From the NCBI GenBank assembly GCA_030267565.1, contig BRXU01000009.1, positions 3,460,501 through 3,524,500 of the forward strand: 64,000 bases of DNA, in the 5' to 3' direction. The translations under genes were made by a program, and so were the position numbers. This document shows, piece by piece, positions 36,534 to 48,500 of the stretch (position 1 is its first letter; the number at the start of each line of letters is the position of its first letter). Under the pieces are notes generated by a model. The model was not told where the DNA came from, made no database searches, and worked only from the letters and a program-made list of their open reading frames with translations. Origin of the DNA: Pleodorina starrii (lineage: Eukaryota > Chlorophyta > Chlorophyceae > Chlamydomonadales > Volvocaceae).

Positions 36534-38454
36534 TAACACAATAGGGAGGGAGGCGGGGGCGCGGGGAAGAGGAGGAGTGTCAATGGGAGCAGGAGCGGGG
36601 CAGGAGGGCAGGGAGAAGGAGACGGGCGCGGGAGCCGGCCGGCAGGTCGACCCGTAACGCCAAGGCAGGGTGGCTGGCAAGCGCTTAATTATCCAGCGCG
36701 GCTGCGGCCGCTGGTTGGCTGGCTGAGGGATGAGGGTGGATGCGGCAGATGTCGCTGGATAGGGGGAAGTGCAGGGCGAGAGCCGCATGATGGCTTTCTT
36801 TGTGTGTGGATTGTAGTACGGTCCGCGGCAGCAGGGGTGGAGGGCGCCCTGTCACGGGCTCGCGCAGCTGCCCCGGCTGCGGAGCGCCGTGTTGCCGTAT
36901 GGGCTGGGGGGTTATTGTTGCTCATGGGGCCGCCCGCCGAAGAAGGTGTGGGGCGCGTTACCGGGATTCATAAGGCGAAGAAGATGCCGGCCGAATGGGC
37001 TCGGTCGCGGCATCCGTAAGCCCGGGAGGGGCAGGGGGCAGGGGATTAGGTTACAGGAAGAGAAACCGAGAACATTTGCCTTGAAGCCCAGGACACGACA
37101 TGTGTGCATTCAGGCATCCCAGGATGCGAGAGCAGTTGTGGCGCTGTCACAGGGGATCGGGAGGGCGGCAGCGATGGCAGTGTACAGGTGGGTTGCTGGG
37201 TTCGTCAAGGCAACGGGTGCGCCAATGCTAGGCCGTCCCTCTTCCCCGCCCCACCCGCCCCGTCTGGAGGATGATGTAGTTCGGATTTGGCTGGCGTGGA
37301 AGTTTCGGGCTACGTTACGTCAACGTAAAAGTTATGAGACCGTAGTTTGTGAGAGACGGTGTGGAACGTTTTGGCGCGGTGCCACGTCCCTTCGTCTTTC
37401 GTCCTTCCTATTGGGCCGCTTGATCCTGTTGGAATCGTGGCCGGGCGACGAACAGGTGGCGCGACCCGTGGGTACCGCCGGGAATCGAGCCAGAGCTGAG
37501 AAGGAACCGCCCGAACCGCGCGCTGCGGGCCAGTGGGTCTTGGCTTCAGCCAGCTGTTATGTCGCACAGGATGCAGTATCGGTCGGTGTGTCCTTCCACG
37601 CTTTGAATCGCTCGATCTGGCTATCGGCTCGCAACGCTTTCAACGTACACCTCACGACCCGAACCAATCGTTTGTTTGCGTACTGTACGGGCTGTTCGTT
37701 ATATTCGGTGTACTCGTTTTTATCTCCGCCCGCAGCGCTGCACGCTGGACCCTGTGTGCGCACTGGGCAGCTCTGGGCTGCGGGGAATACCGACGGCTCA
37801 ATTGTTAGCAGGCTTCCTTTTAGGCGACGGCTGGAGAAGAGGCATCGGCTCATATGATACGGGTACAGTGGCACTGTGGCAGGCACGCTCGAGATGGCTG
37901 CAGGACTGGCTGGCTGATTGGGGTCCGCGCTGCGAAGGGCTTCGTTGGGCTTTGTTAGGCTGACGAGAGCCTGATGAGGATGACTGATTGACGCGGCTCT
38001 CCTGAGCTTGCCGAGGTGTCGGACACGGGGGATAAACAGCCGAGTCGGCAGGGCTCGACTCTCACTCGACTCGTTGGGTATGAGGGCAGTGCAGAGGGCG
38101 TGTTGGGGGGGAGCGCCACGCCGCGCTGGCCGGTGCGACAGCCGACCGACTTAGTAGGCAGGGGGGTTCATACCTGGGGTCGCGTGTTGGGGCGCACGGG
38201 GGTATTTCTTCCACGGGGGGTTAGGGCCGTCGGACGGATAGGCGGCAGGTGTTTGGCGGAAACAGTTGAGGCAGGCCGCTATGATATGCCGGACGCCGGC
38301 GTGGCGCTGTCACTGATGCACATGCATGTTGACGCGATGCGCCCCTGCTCCGTGGGGTCGCTCACGACATCTCTTCATACGGTGTTGCTGCTCACAGTAG
38401 CAGCTTCCCGGCTTGCAACACCGGTATCTGCATGTGTAACGATACCGGTAACCC
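36534..38454. other. Intergenic: 3' of Ariadne gene up to the repeat block
   Basis: Contains the Ariadne 3' UTR. A plus-strand open stretch of 228 codons from the ATG at 37174 to 37857 has no recognisable domain, and I treat it as chance. This is the last single-copy DNA before the minisatellite and satellite. The only clear TGTAA seen is near 38436. Confidence 0.35.
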
Positions 38455-38758
38455 CTGGGCCCATGACCGACCTCTGGGCCCATGACCAACCCATGGGCCC
38501 ATGACCGACCTCTGGGCCCATGACCGACCCCTGGGCCCATGACCGACATATGGGCCCATGATCGACATATGGGCCCATGACCGACCTCTGGGCCCATGAC
38601 CGACCCCTGGGCCCATGATCGACATATGGGCCCATGACCGACCTCTGGGCCCATGATCGACCCCTGGGCCCTTGACCGACCCCTGGGCCCATGACCGACC
38701 CATGGGCCCATGACCGACCCATGGGCCCATGACCGACCTCTGGGCCCATGACCGACCT
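38455..38758 (+). repeat. 19-bp minisatellite, 16 copies
   Basis: Sixteen head-to-tail copies of a 19-bp unit (consensus CTGGGCCCATGACCGACCT) fill 304 bp exactly. Variants are CTGGG/ATGGG at the start, GACC/GATC in the middle and CCT/CCC/CAT at the end. Each unit holds the palindrome TGGGCCCA. Because 19 is not a multiple of 3 and the unit lacks stops on the minus strand, all three minus frames stay open; those ORFs are artefacts. The block runs straight into the satellite. Confidence 0.97.
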
Positions 38759-41700
38759 CTTATACCGCCACTACGGTCAAGACCGTGCTCAGCATGCTCG
38801 AGCGTGCTCTGCCACGCCAGTGCAGATTTAGCCTGCCAAAATGCAGTGATAAAGTTTCTATAGCTGTCTCTAGCAACGCAGAGCACGGTGTCAAAGTGGG
38901 CGCTTCCCTGTGGCGCGCGCGCCGGCAATTGTGCTGGTCGACTGCATGGGACCTGTCGTACGCCTGAGTGGCGGCTACTCAGGCGTACGACAGGTCCCAC
39001 TCGCACTAAAGGATTTGTTTTGCTCGTGATACTGTTTCCGTTGAACTTTCTTTGACAAAACCATAACTTTTACCTTTATTCGTTTTTCTTTGGCAATGTT
39101 AGGCGGTTGGCAATTGTGCTGGTCGATTGCATGGGACCTGTCGTACGCGTGAGTGGCGGCCTCTCAGGCGTACGACAGCTCCCACTCGCACTAAAGGATT
39201 TGTTTTGCTCGGCCTTGGTGTGTGATACTGTTTCCTTTGAACTTTCTTGACACCGTAACTACGGTCATGACCGTGCTCGAGCACGGTCCCCAATAAATAC
39301 CGCCACTACGGTCAAGACCGTGCTCAGCATGCTCGAGCGTGCTCAGCCACGCCAGTGCAGATTTAGCCTGCCAAAATGCAGTGGTAAAGTTTCTATAGCT
39401 GTGTCTAGCAACGCAGAGCACGGTGTCAAAGTGGGCGCTTCCCTGTGGCGCGCGCGCCGGCAATAATTGTGCTGGTCGACTGCATGGGACCTGTCGGACG
39501 CCTGAGTGGCGGCCACTCAGGCGTACGACAGGTCCCACTCGCACTAAAGGATTTGTTTTGCTCGTGATACTGTTTCCTTTGAACTTTCTTTGACAAAACC
39601 ACAACTTTTACCTTTATTCGTTTTTCTTTGGCAATGTTAGGCGGTTGGCAATTGAGCTGGTCGACTGCATGGGACATGTCGTACGCCTGAGTGGCGGCCA
39701 CTCAGGCGTACGACAGGTCCCACTCGCACTAAAGGATATGTTTTGCTCGTGATACTGTTTCCGTTGAAATTTCTTTGACAAAACCACAACTTTTACCTTT
39801 ATTCGTTTTTCTTTGGCAATGTTAGGCGGTTGGCAATTGTGCTGGTCGACTGCATGGGACCTGTCGTACGCCTGAGTGGCGGCCACTCAGGCGTACGACA
39901 GGTCCCACTCGCACTAAAGGATTTGTTTTGCTCGTGATACTGTTTCCTTTGAACTTTCTTTGACAAAACCATAACGTTTACCTTTATTCGTTTTTCTTTG
40001 GCAATGTTAGGCGGTTGGCTATTGTGCTGGTCGATTGCATGGGACCTGTCGTACGCCTGAGTGGCGGCCTCTCAGGCGTATGTACGACAGGTCCCACTCG
40101 CACTAAAGGATTTGTTTTGCTCGGCCTTGGTGTGTGATACTGTTTCCTTTGAACTTTCTTGACACCGTAACTACGGTCATGACCGTGCTCGAGCACGGTC
40201 CCCAATAAATACCGCCACTACGGTCAAGACCGTGCTCAGCATGCTCGAGCGTGCTCAGCCACGCCAGTGCAGATTTAGCCTGCCAAAATGCAGTGGTAAA
40301 GTTTCTATAGCTGTGTCTAGCCACGCAGAGCACGGTGTCAAAGTGGGCGCTTCCCTGTGGCGCGCGCGCCGGCAATAATTGTGCTGGTCGACTGCATGGG
40401 ACCTGTCGTACGCCTGAGTGGCGGCCACTCAGGCGTACGACAGGTCCCACTCGCACTAAAGGATTTGTTTTGCTCGTGATACTGTTTCCGTTGAACTTTC
40501 TTTGACAAAACCATAACTTTTATTCGTTTATCTTTGGCAATGTTAGGCGGTTGGCAATTGTGCTGGTCGACTGCATGGGACCTGTCGTACACCTGAGTGG
40601 CGGCCACTCAGGCGTACGACAGGTCCCACTCGCACTAAAGGATTTGTTTTGCTCGGCCTTGGTGTGTGATACTGTTTCCTTTGAACTTTCTTGACACCGT
40701 AACTACGGTCATGACCGTGCTCGAGCACGGTCCCCAATAAATACCGCCACTACGGTCAAGACCGTGCTCAGCATGCTCGAGCGTGCTCAGCCACGCCAGT
40801 GCAGATTTAGCCTGCCAAAATGCAGTGGTAAAGTTTCTATAGCTGTGTCTAGCAACGCAGAGCACGGTGTCAAAGTGGGCGCTTCCCTGTGGCGCGCGCG
40901 CCGGCAATAATTGTGCTGGTCGACTGCATGGGACCTGTCGTACGCGTGAGTGGCGGCCTCTCAGGCGTACGACAGGTCCCACTCGCACTAAAGGATTTGT
41001 TTTGCTCGTGATACTGTTTCCGTTGAACTTTCTTTGACAAAACCATAACTTTTATTCGTTTATCTTTGGCAATGTTAGGCGGTTGGCAATTGTGCTGGTC
41101 GACTGCATGGGACCTGTCGTACACCTGAGTGGCGGCCACTCAGGCGTACGACAGGTCCCACTCGCACTAAAGGATTTGTTTTGCTCGGCCTTGGTGTGTG
41201 ATACTGTTTCCTTTGAACTTTCTTGACACCGTAACTACGGTCATGACCGTGCTCGAGCACGGTCCCCAATAAATACCGCCACTACGGTCAAGACCGTGCT
41301 CAGCATGCTCGAGCGTGCTCAGCCACGCCAGTGCAGATTTAGCCTGCCAAAATGCAGTGGTAAAGTTTCTATAGCTGTGTCTAGCAACGCAGAGCACGGT
41401 GTCAAAGTGGGCGCTTCCCTGTGGCGCGCGCGCCGGCAATAATTGTGCTGGTCGACTGCATGGGACCTGTCGTACGCCTGAGTGGCGGCTACTCAGGCGT
41501 ACGACAGGTCCCACTCGCACTAAAGGATATGTTTTGCTCGTGATACTGTTTCCGTTGAACTTTCTTTGACAAAACCACAACTTTTACCTTTATTCGTTTT
41601 TCTTTGGCAATGTTAGGCGGTTGGCAATTGTGCTGGTCGACTGCATGGGACCTGTCGTACGCCTGAGTGGCGGCCACTCAGGCGTACGACAGGTCCCACT

Positions 41701-44700
41701 CGCACTAAAGGATTTGTTTTGCTCGTGATACTGTTTCCTTTGAACTTTCTTTGACAAAACCATAACGTTTACCTTTGGCAATGGTAACGTAACGTAACGT
41801 TTACCTTTGGCAATGGTACCTCGTTTTTCTTTGGCAATGTTAGGCGGTTGGCTATTGTGCTGGTCGATTGCATGGGACCTGTCGTACGCGTGAGTGGCGG
41901 CCTCTCAGGCGTACGACAGGTCCCACTCGCACTAAAGGATTTGTTTTGCTCGTGATACTGTTTCCGTTGAACTTTCTTTGACAAAACCATAACTTTTATT
42001 CGTTTATCTTTGGCAATGTTAGGCGGTTGGCAATTGTGCTGGTCGACTGCATGGGACCTGTCGTACACCTGAGTGGCGGCCACTCAGGCGTACGACAGGT
42101 CCCACTCGCACTAAAGGATTTGTTTTGCTCGGCCTTGGTGTGTGATACTGTTTCCTTTGAACTTTCTTGACACCGTAACTACGGTCATGACCGTGCTCGA
42201 GCACGGTCCCCAATAAATACCGCCACTACGGTCAAGACCGTGCTCAGCATGCTCGAGCGTGCTCAGCCACGCCAGTGCAGATTTAGCCTGCCAAAATGCA
42301 GTGGTAAAGTTTCTATAGCTGTGTCTAGCAACGCAGAGCACGGTGTCAAAGTGGGCGCTTCCCTGTGGCGCGCGCGCCGCAATAATTGTGCTGGTCGACT
42401 GCATGGGACCTGTCGTACGCCTGAGTGGCGGCCACTCAGGCGTACGACAGGTCCCACTCGCACTAAAGGATTTGTTTTGCTCGTGATACTGTTTCCGTTG
42501 AACTTTCTTTGACAAAACCATAACTTTTATTCGTTTATCTTTGGCAATGTTAGGCGGTTGGCAATTGTGCTGGTCGACTGCATGGGACCTGTCGTACACC
42601 TGAGTGGCGGCCACTCAGGCGTACGACAGGTCCCACTCGCACTTAAGGATTTGTTTTGCTCGGCCTTGGTGTGTGATACTGTTTCCTTTGAACTTTCTTG
42701 ACACCGTAACTACGGTCATGACCGTGCTCGAGCACGGTCCCCAATAAATACCGCCACTACGGTCAAGACCGTGCTCAGCATGCTCGAGCGTGCTCAGCCA
42801 CGCCAGTGCAGATTTAGCCTGCCAAAATGCAGTGGTAAAGTTTCTATAGCTGTGTCTAGCCACGCAGAGCACGGTGTCAAAGTGGGCGCTTCCCTGTGGC
42901 GCGCGCGCCGGCAATAATTGTGCTGGTCGACTGCATGGGACCTGTCGTACGCCTGAGTGGCGGCTACTCAGGCGTACGACAGGTCCCACTCGCACTAAAG
43001 GATATGTTTTGCTCGTGATACTGTTTCCGTTGAACTTTCTTTGACAAAACCACAACTTTTACCTTTATTCGTTTTTCTTTGGCAATGTTAGGCGGTTGGC
43101 AATTGTGCTGGTCGACTGCATGGGACCTGTCGTACGCCTGAGTGGCGGCCACTCAGGCGTACGACAGGTCCCACTCGCACTAAAGGATTTGTTTTGCTCG
43201 TGATACTGTTTCCTTTGAACTTTCTTTGACAAAACCATAACGTTTACCTTTGGCAATGGTAACGTAACGTAACGTTTACCTTTGGCAATGGTACCTCGTT
43301 TTTCTTTGGCAATGTTAGGCGGTTGGCTATTGTGCTGGTCGATTGCATGGGACCTGTCGTACGCGTGAGTGGCGGCCTCTCAGGCGTACGACAGGTCCCA
43401 CTCGCACTAAAGGATTTGTTTTGCTCGTGATACTGTTTCCGTTGAACTTTCTTTGACAAAACCATAACTTTTATTCGTTTATCTTTGGCAATGTTAGGCG
43501 GTTGGCAATTGTGCTGGTCGACTGCATGGGACCTGTCGTACACCTGAGTGGCGGCCACTCAGGCGTACGACAGGTCCCACTCGCACTAAAGGATTTGTTT
43601 TGCTCGGCCTTGGTGTGTGATACTGTTTCCTTTGAACTTTCTTGACACCGTAACTACGGTCATGACCGTGCTCGAGCACGGTCCCCAATAAATACCGCCA
43701 CTACGGTCAAGACCGTGCTCAGCATGCTCGAGCGTGCTCAGCCACGCCAGTGCAGATTTAGCCTGCCAAAATGCAGTGGTAAAGTTTCTATAGCTGTGTC
43801 TAGCAACGCAGAGCACGGTGTCAAAGTGGGCGCTTCCCTGTGGCGCGCGCGCCGGCAATAATTGTGCTGGTCGACTGCATGGGACCTGTCGTACGCCTGA
43901 GTGGCGGCTACTCAGGCGTACGACAGGTCCCACTCGCACTAAAGGATATGTTTTGCTCGTGATCGCACTAAAGGATTTGTTTTGCTCGTGATACTGTTTC
44001 CTTTGAACTTTCTTTGACAAAACCATAACGTTTACCTTTGGCAATGGTAACGTAACGTAACGTTTACCTTTGGCAATGGTACCTCGTTTTTCTTTGGCAA
44101 TGTTAGGCGGTTGGCTATTGTGCTGGTCGATTGCATGGGACCTGTCGTACGCGTGAGTGGCGGCCTCTCAGGCGTACGACAGGTCCCACTCGCACTAAAG
44201 GATTTGTTTTGCTCGTGATACTGTTTCCGTTGAACTTTCTTTGACAAAACCATAACTTTTATTCGTTTATCTTTGGCAATGTTAGGCGGTTGGCAATTGT
44301 GCTGGTCGACTGCATGGGACCTGTCGTACACCTGAGTGGCGGCCACTCAGGCGTACGACAGGTCCCACTCGCACTAAAGGATTTGTTTTGCTCGGCCTTG
44401 GTGTGTGATACTGTTTCCTTTGAACTTTCTTGACACCGTAACTACGGTCATGACCGTGCTCGAGCACGGTCCCCAATAAATACCGCCACTACGGTCAAGA
44501 CCGTGCTCAGCATGCTCGAGCGTGCTCAGCCACGCCAGTGCAGATTTAGCCTGCCAAAATGCAGTGGTAAAGTTTCTATAGCTGTGTCTAGCAACGCAGA
44601 GCACGGTGTCAAAGTGGGCGCTTCCCTGTGGCGCGCGCGCCGGCAATAATTGTGCTGGTCGACTGCATGGGACCTGTCGTACGCCTGAGTGGCGGCTACT

Positions 44701-45231
44701 CAGGCGTACGACAGGTCCCACTCGCACTAAAGGATATGTTTTGCTCGTGATACTGTTTCCGTTGAACTTTCTTTGACAAAACCACAACTTTTACCTTTAT
44801 TCGTTTTTCTTTGGCAATGTTAGGCGGTTGGCAATTGTGCTGGTCGACTGCATGGGACCTGTCGTACGCCTGAGTGGCGGCCACTCAGGCGTACGACAGG
44901 TCCCACTCGCACTAAAGGATTTGTTTTGCTCGTGATACTGTTTCCTTTGAACTTTCTTTGACAAAACCATAACGTTTACCTTTGGCAATGGTAACGTAAC
45001 GTAACGTTTACCTTTGGCAATGGTACCTCGTTTTTCTTTGGCAATGTTAGGCGGTTGGCTATTGTGCTGGTCGATTGCATGGGACCTGTCGTACGCGTGA
45101 GTGGCGGCCTCTCAGGCGTACGACAGGTCCCACTCGCACTAAAGGATTTGTTTTGCTCGTGATACTGTTTCCGTTGAACTTTCTTTGACAAAACCATAAC
45201 TTTTATTCGTTTATCTTTGGCAATGTTAGGC
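38759..45231 (+). repeat. Satellite array, left segment (about 535-bp modular unit)
   Basis: Tandem satellite cut by the retrotransposon. Unit anchors (start of ACCGCCACTACGGTC) are at 38764, 39299, 40211, 40743, 41275, 42219, 42750, 43694 and 44482. Spacings are 535, 912, 532, 532, 944, 531, 944 and 788 bp. A basic unit is module A (about 190 bp, from the anchor to GGCAATTGTGC), H1 (about 180 bp) and H2 (about 165 bp). H1 and H2 are diverged copies of each other: both begin TGCATGGGACCTGTCGTACG, share ACTAAAGGATTTGTTTTGCTC, and end in TTGAACTTTCTT. Longer units carry extra hairpin modules. Four of the modules (near 41785, 43260, 44048, 44992) also carry a TAACG triplication. No unit encodes a credible protein. 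Confidence 0.97.
45227..45231. repeat. Target site duplication, left copy (TAGGC)
   Basis: TAGGC directly before the terminal TGTTG of the element matches TAGGC at 51413-51417 directly after CAACA. The joined flank reads AATGTTAGGCGGTTGG, which occurs intact in many satellite units, so this is a clean 5-bp duplication of satellite DNA. Confidence 0.95.
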
Positions 45232-45513
45232 TGTTGTAGTGAGATACGTAGGTAAATACCTTTGTCTCAGGCCGGCACTGCCCCGGCCACGGTATTTACT
45301 ACCGTGCTCAGAATCGAATCAGAACTTAACGTCCAGTCATCGTTCTTTCTGTGAGCAAAGACGGCTTCGAGATTCGTGATTGTCGTACAGATTCTAGAAT
45401 ACTCGTTCAAGAGATATTCTATACTATTCGGAAGGTTCTGTTATCGGTAATTCGATAATCATAATCATATTCAATAATTCGTATAAGTACTGTGTAGCCA
45501 TCACGCTACAACA
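45232..45513 (-). repeat. 3' LTR of the chromovirus
   Basis: 282 bp, starting TGTTGTAG and ending CTACAACA on either strand because the ends are inverted. It is identical by eye to the other LTR except position 101 (T here, C there). It contains the last codons and stop of pol (45501-45513). Confidence 0.97.
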
Positions 45514-48500
45514 GCTGCCTCCTCCCCCGAGGAACCAGCGTCCGCGCTGTGTTCCGGGCGAGTTTTCCAATATTCGTTCACCAATTCGTCTGGAACGTCC
45601 TTCGAATCAAGCCACGTGTTGTGTTCGTCACCGTAGCCTTGCCACTGTACCAGGAAGCGATACAAAGTCCGTCGGCGTAACTTCCGTTCTTCGTGTTTCA
45701 CAATATTCGAAATAACCCAAACGGGTCGGGAAGTTTCACCATCGATTTCCAAAGGCGGAGGTGGATTCGTAGGTCCATTCGACACGTCAGTACGATAAGG
45801 ACGTAGCAGAGACACATGGAAGACATCGTGGAATCGATATTCAGGAGGCAACTTCAGTCGAAACGCAACGGGATTGATGCGTTCTGTGATCGTAAAAGGT
45901 CCAATGAATTTCGGCATCAATTTTCGTGTTCCTGCTTGCAAAGAAAGGTTTCGAGTGCTCAACAGGACTTGTTGTCCAACAGAGAGAGTGATTTTTCGAC
46001 GGTTTCGACTCTCCTGTGCCAAAGCGCGATCTTGAGCAGCTTCGTAAAATCGTTTCGCAAGTTTCAACCGATCGTGTAGTGTATCAACGTAATCTTTTGC
46101 GACGGGAACGGCATCACCCAGTTCCAACTGCAAAGGAGTTCGAGGATGGAAACCGTAGTTCAAGAAGAAGGGGGAATGTCCCGTCGTGCGATTCTTCAAA
46201 TTGTTAATCGAGAACTCAGCAGCGTCGAGATGCTGATCCCATTCGTGCGGATCATGCGTCGCATAGTGTCGTAGCATGTCGCCGAGAACGCGATTAATTC
46301 GCTCCGTCTGTCCATCGGATTCGGGGTGAAAAGCCGTACTGGTATGCTGTTTCGCACCAGCGCGTTTCAACAATGCAGGCAGGAAATGCCCTTTAAATCG
46401 TGGGTCGCGGTCGGAAATAATCGTTTTCGGCATTCCATGAAGTCGTACCACGTTATGGAACATCAAATCCGCAGTTTGTATCGCGGTTGCGGTCGTACGG
46501 CACGGAGCTAAATGCACCATTTTCGTGAGGCGATCGGCAAAGACGAGGATCGCATCAAAATGCCGTTTCGTCTTCGGAAGTCCCACAACGAAATCCATGG
46601 ACACACTGTCCCAAGGCATTTCAGGAATCGGCAGAGGTCGTAATTCCCCAAACGGCAAACCGGATGCAGGTTTAGTCCGTTGGCAAGTATCGCACTTCGC
46701 AACGAAGTCGGTCACATCAGCTCGAAGGGTTGGCCACCAGAAATTTCGTTGGACGAGTTCGATAGTTCGGTCACGACCTGGATGGCCAGACAACGTGTCA
46801 GCATGGGCTCGAGCGATGATTTCGTGCTTCAATGCAGGATCGTTAGGAACAACGATTCGCCATTGGTTCTCCTCCTCCTCCAAAACGTAAAATCCGCCAG
46901 GATGTGTGATCAGTGGACGAGTGTTTTTCGGGTTTTGGAAGTAAGCGTCACGCTGCGTGGCTTCAGCCAGTCGAGTGAGGAGGGGCGAATCAGAGGAAGG
47001 TTCGACCGCACAGAGAATCGTGGCCAGACTCGGGTGCCGGGATAAAGCGTCGGCAACAACGTTCAATTTGCCAGGGCGATAAACCCAGTCGAAATTGAAC
47101 TGTTCGAGAAATTTGATCCATCGGGCCTGTCGTCGACTGATATGCGTCTGCGTCTTCAAGTATGTCAGGGGGTGATGGTCAGTCACCAGAGTGAAGGGAA
47201 TGTTACTCTGCAAGTAACAACGCCACTCACGTAGTGCGTTCACAACGCCAAGAAGTTCTTGTTCGCCAGTCGCATAATTTCGTTCAGCCGGAGAAAATTT
47301 GCGGCTCGTGAAGGCAACGGGACGTCCGTCCTGAAGCAGGACAGCGCCAGTGCCGTTCAAAGAGGCATCGGAAACCACTTCGAAAGGTCGTTCGAAATCA
47401 GGGTATGACAAAAGGACGTCAGTCGACAGGCGGTTCTTGATGGATTCAAAAGCAGCCAACGCCTGTGGTGGCCACTGGTCCGGGAGGCGCGAATTGGAGA
47501 AAAGATCCGTGAGCGGCGCGGCCAGAGAAGCAAAATTTCGGATAAATCGGCGAAAGTAATTCGCAAGGCCAACAAAGGCCCGCAACTCGCTCAGGTCTTT
47601 GGGTAACGGCCATGTTCGAATCGCTTCCACCTTTTTCGGATCCATTCGAATTCCGTCTGCACAAACCACGTGACCAAGGTATTTCACTTCAGATCGCCAA
47701 AATTCGCATTTCGATAATTTGGCTTTCAAGTCGTGCTTACGGAGAGTTTCGAGCACCAATCGTAGATGATTCGCATGCTCCTCTGGTGTTTTCGAGTAGA
47801 TGAGAATGTCATCCAGGTAGACGGTTACGAATCGATGCATGTAGGGTGCGAAAATTCGGTTCATCGTCGCTTGGAACGTTGCGGGAGCGTTCGAAAGACC
47901 AAAAGGCAGCACCAACCATTCGAAATGTCCGAGCGGCGTGTTAAAAGCCGTTTTCGGAACGTCGTCGGGATGAATTCGCAGTTGGTGGTAACCAGAGGCC
48001 AAATCAAGTGCCGTAAAAAGACGTGCGCCCGACAAACGATCAAGCGTGTCATCGATTCGAGGCAGAGGATAGCGGTTCTTAATCGTGATTCGGTTCAGGG
48101 CTCGATAATCGATACACATTCGAAGCTCTCCAGTCTTCTTGGTCACGAAAAGGATCGGCGCACCGTAGGGCGAAGTGGAGGGTTGGATCATCCCTTTCGC
48201 CAAAAGTTCTTTCACTTGTTTTTCGACCTCTTCCTTTTCCAGGAGAGACAACCGATATTGTGGTCGGAAAACAGGTTGCGCGTCAGGTTCGAGCGGGATA
48301 GTATGATGCACACCACGGTCGGGTGGCAACCCGGTAATGGGGGCAAAAACGTCCGCGTAATCGTGAAGAATTGTCGAGAGTTCGCGATTCGCTTCGATAT
48401 CGGGTGGAAGATTGATTTCGGGTTCGAGCGAATTAACCTGTGGAACGGGGCTGGGGAAAGATGCGGTCTGAGAATCGAGAGGGCGGACAACCACCAGCAA

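Noticed and set aside
37174..37857. 228-codon ORF downstream of the Ariadne gene
   Set aside because: No domain, low-complexity Arg/Ser/Pro composition, and it lies in likely 3' UTR or intergenic DNA of high GC where long chance ORFs are common.
38310..39006. Long minus-strand ORFs with repeated GPEVGHGPRGRSW-like peptides
   Set aside because: Produced by the 19-bp minisatellite, which lacks stops in all three minus frames and gives a 19-residue period; a sequence artefact, not a protein.
45289..45312. LTR and satellite share ACCGTGCTCAG and nearby TATTTA/AATAAATA, hinting at common origin
   Set aside because: The shared exact stretch is only 11 bp and the rest of the 282-bp LTR shows no alignment; too short to claim descent.
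47861..48052. Small ORFs antisense or out of frame within pol
   Set aside because: Shadows of the 1340-codon pol frame, which has all catalytic motifs.
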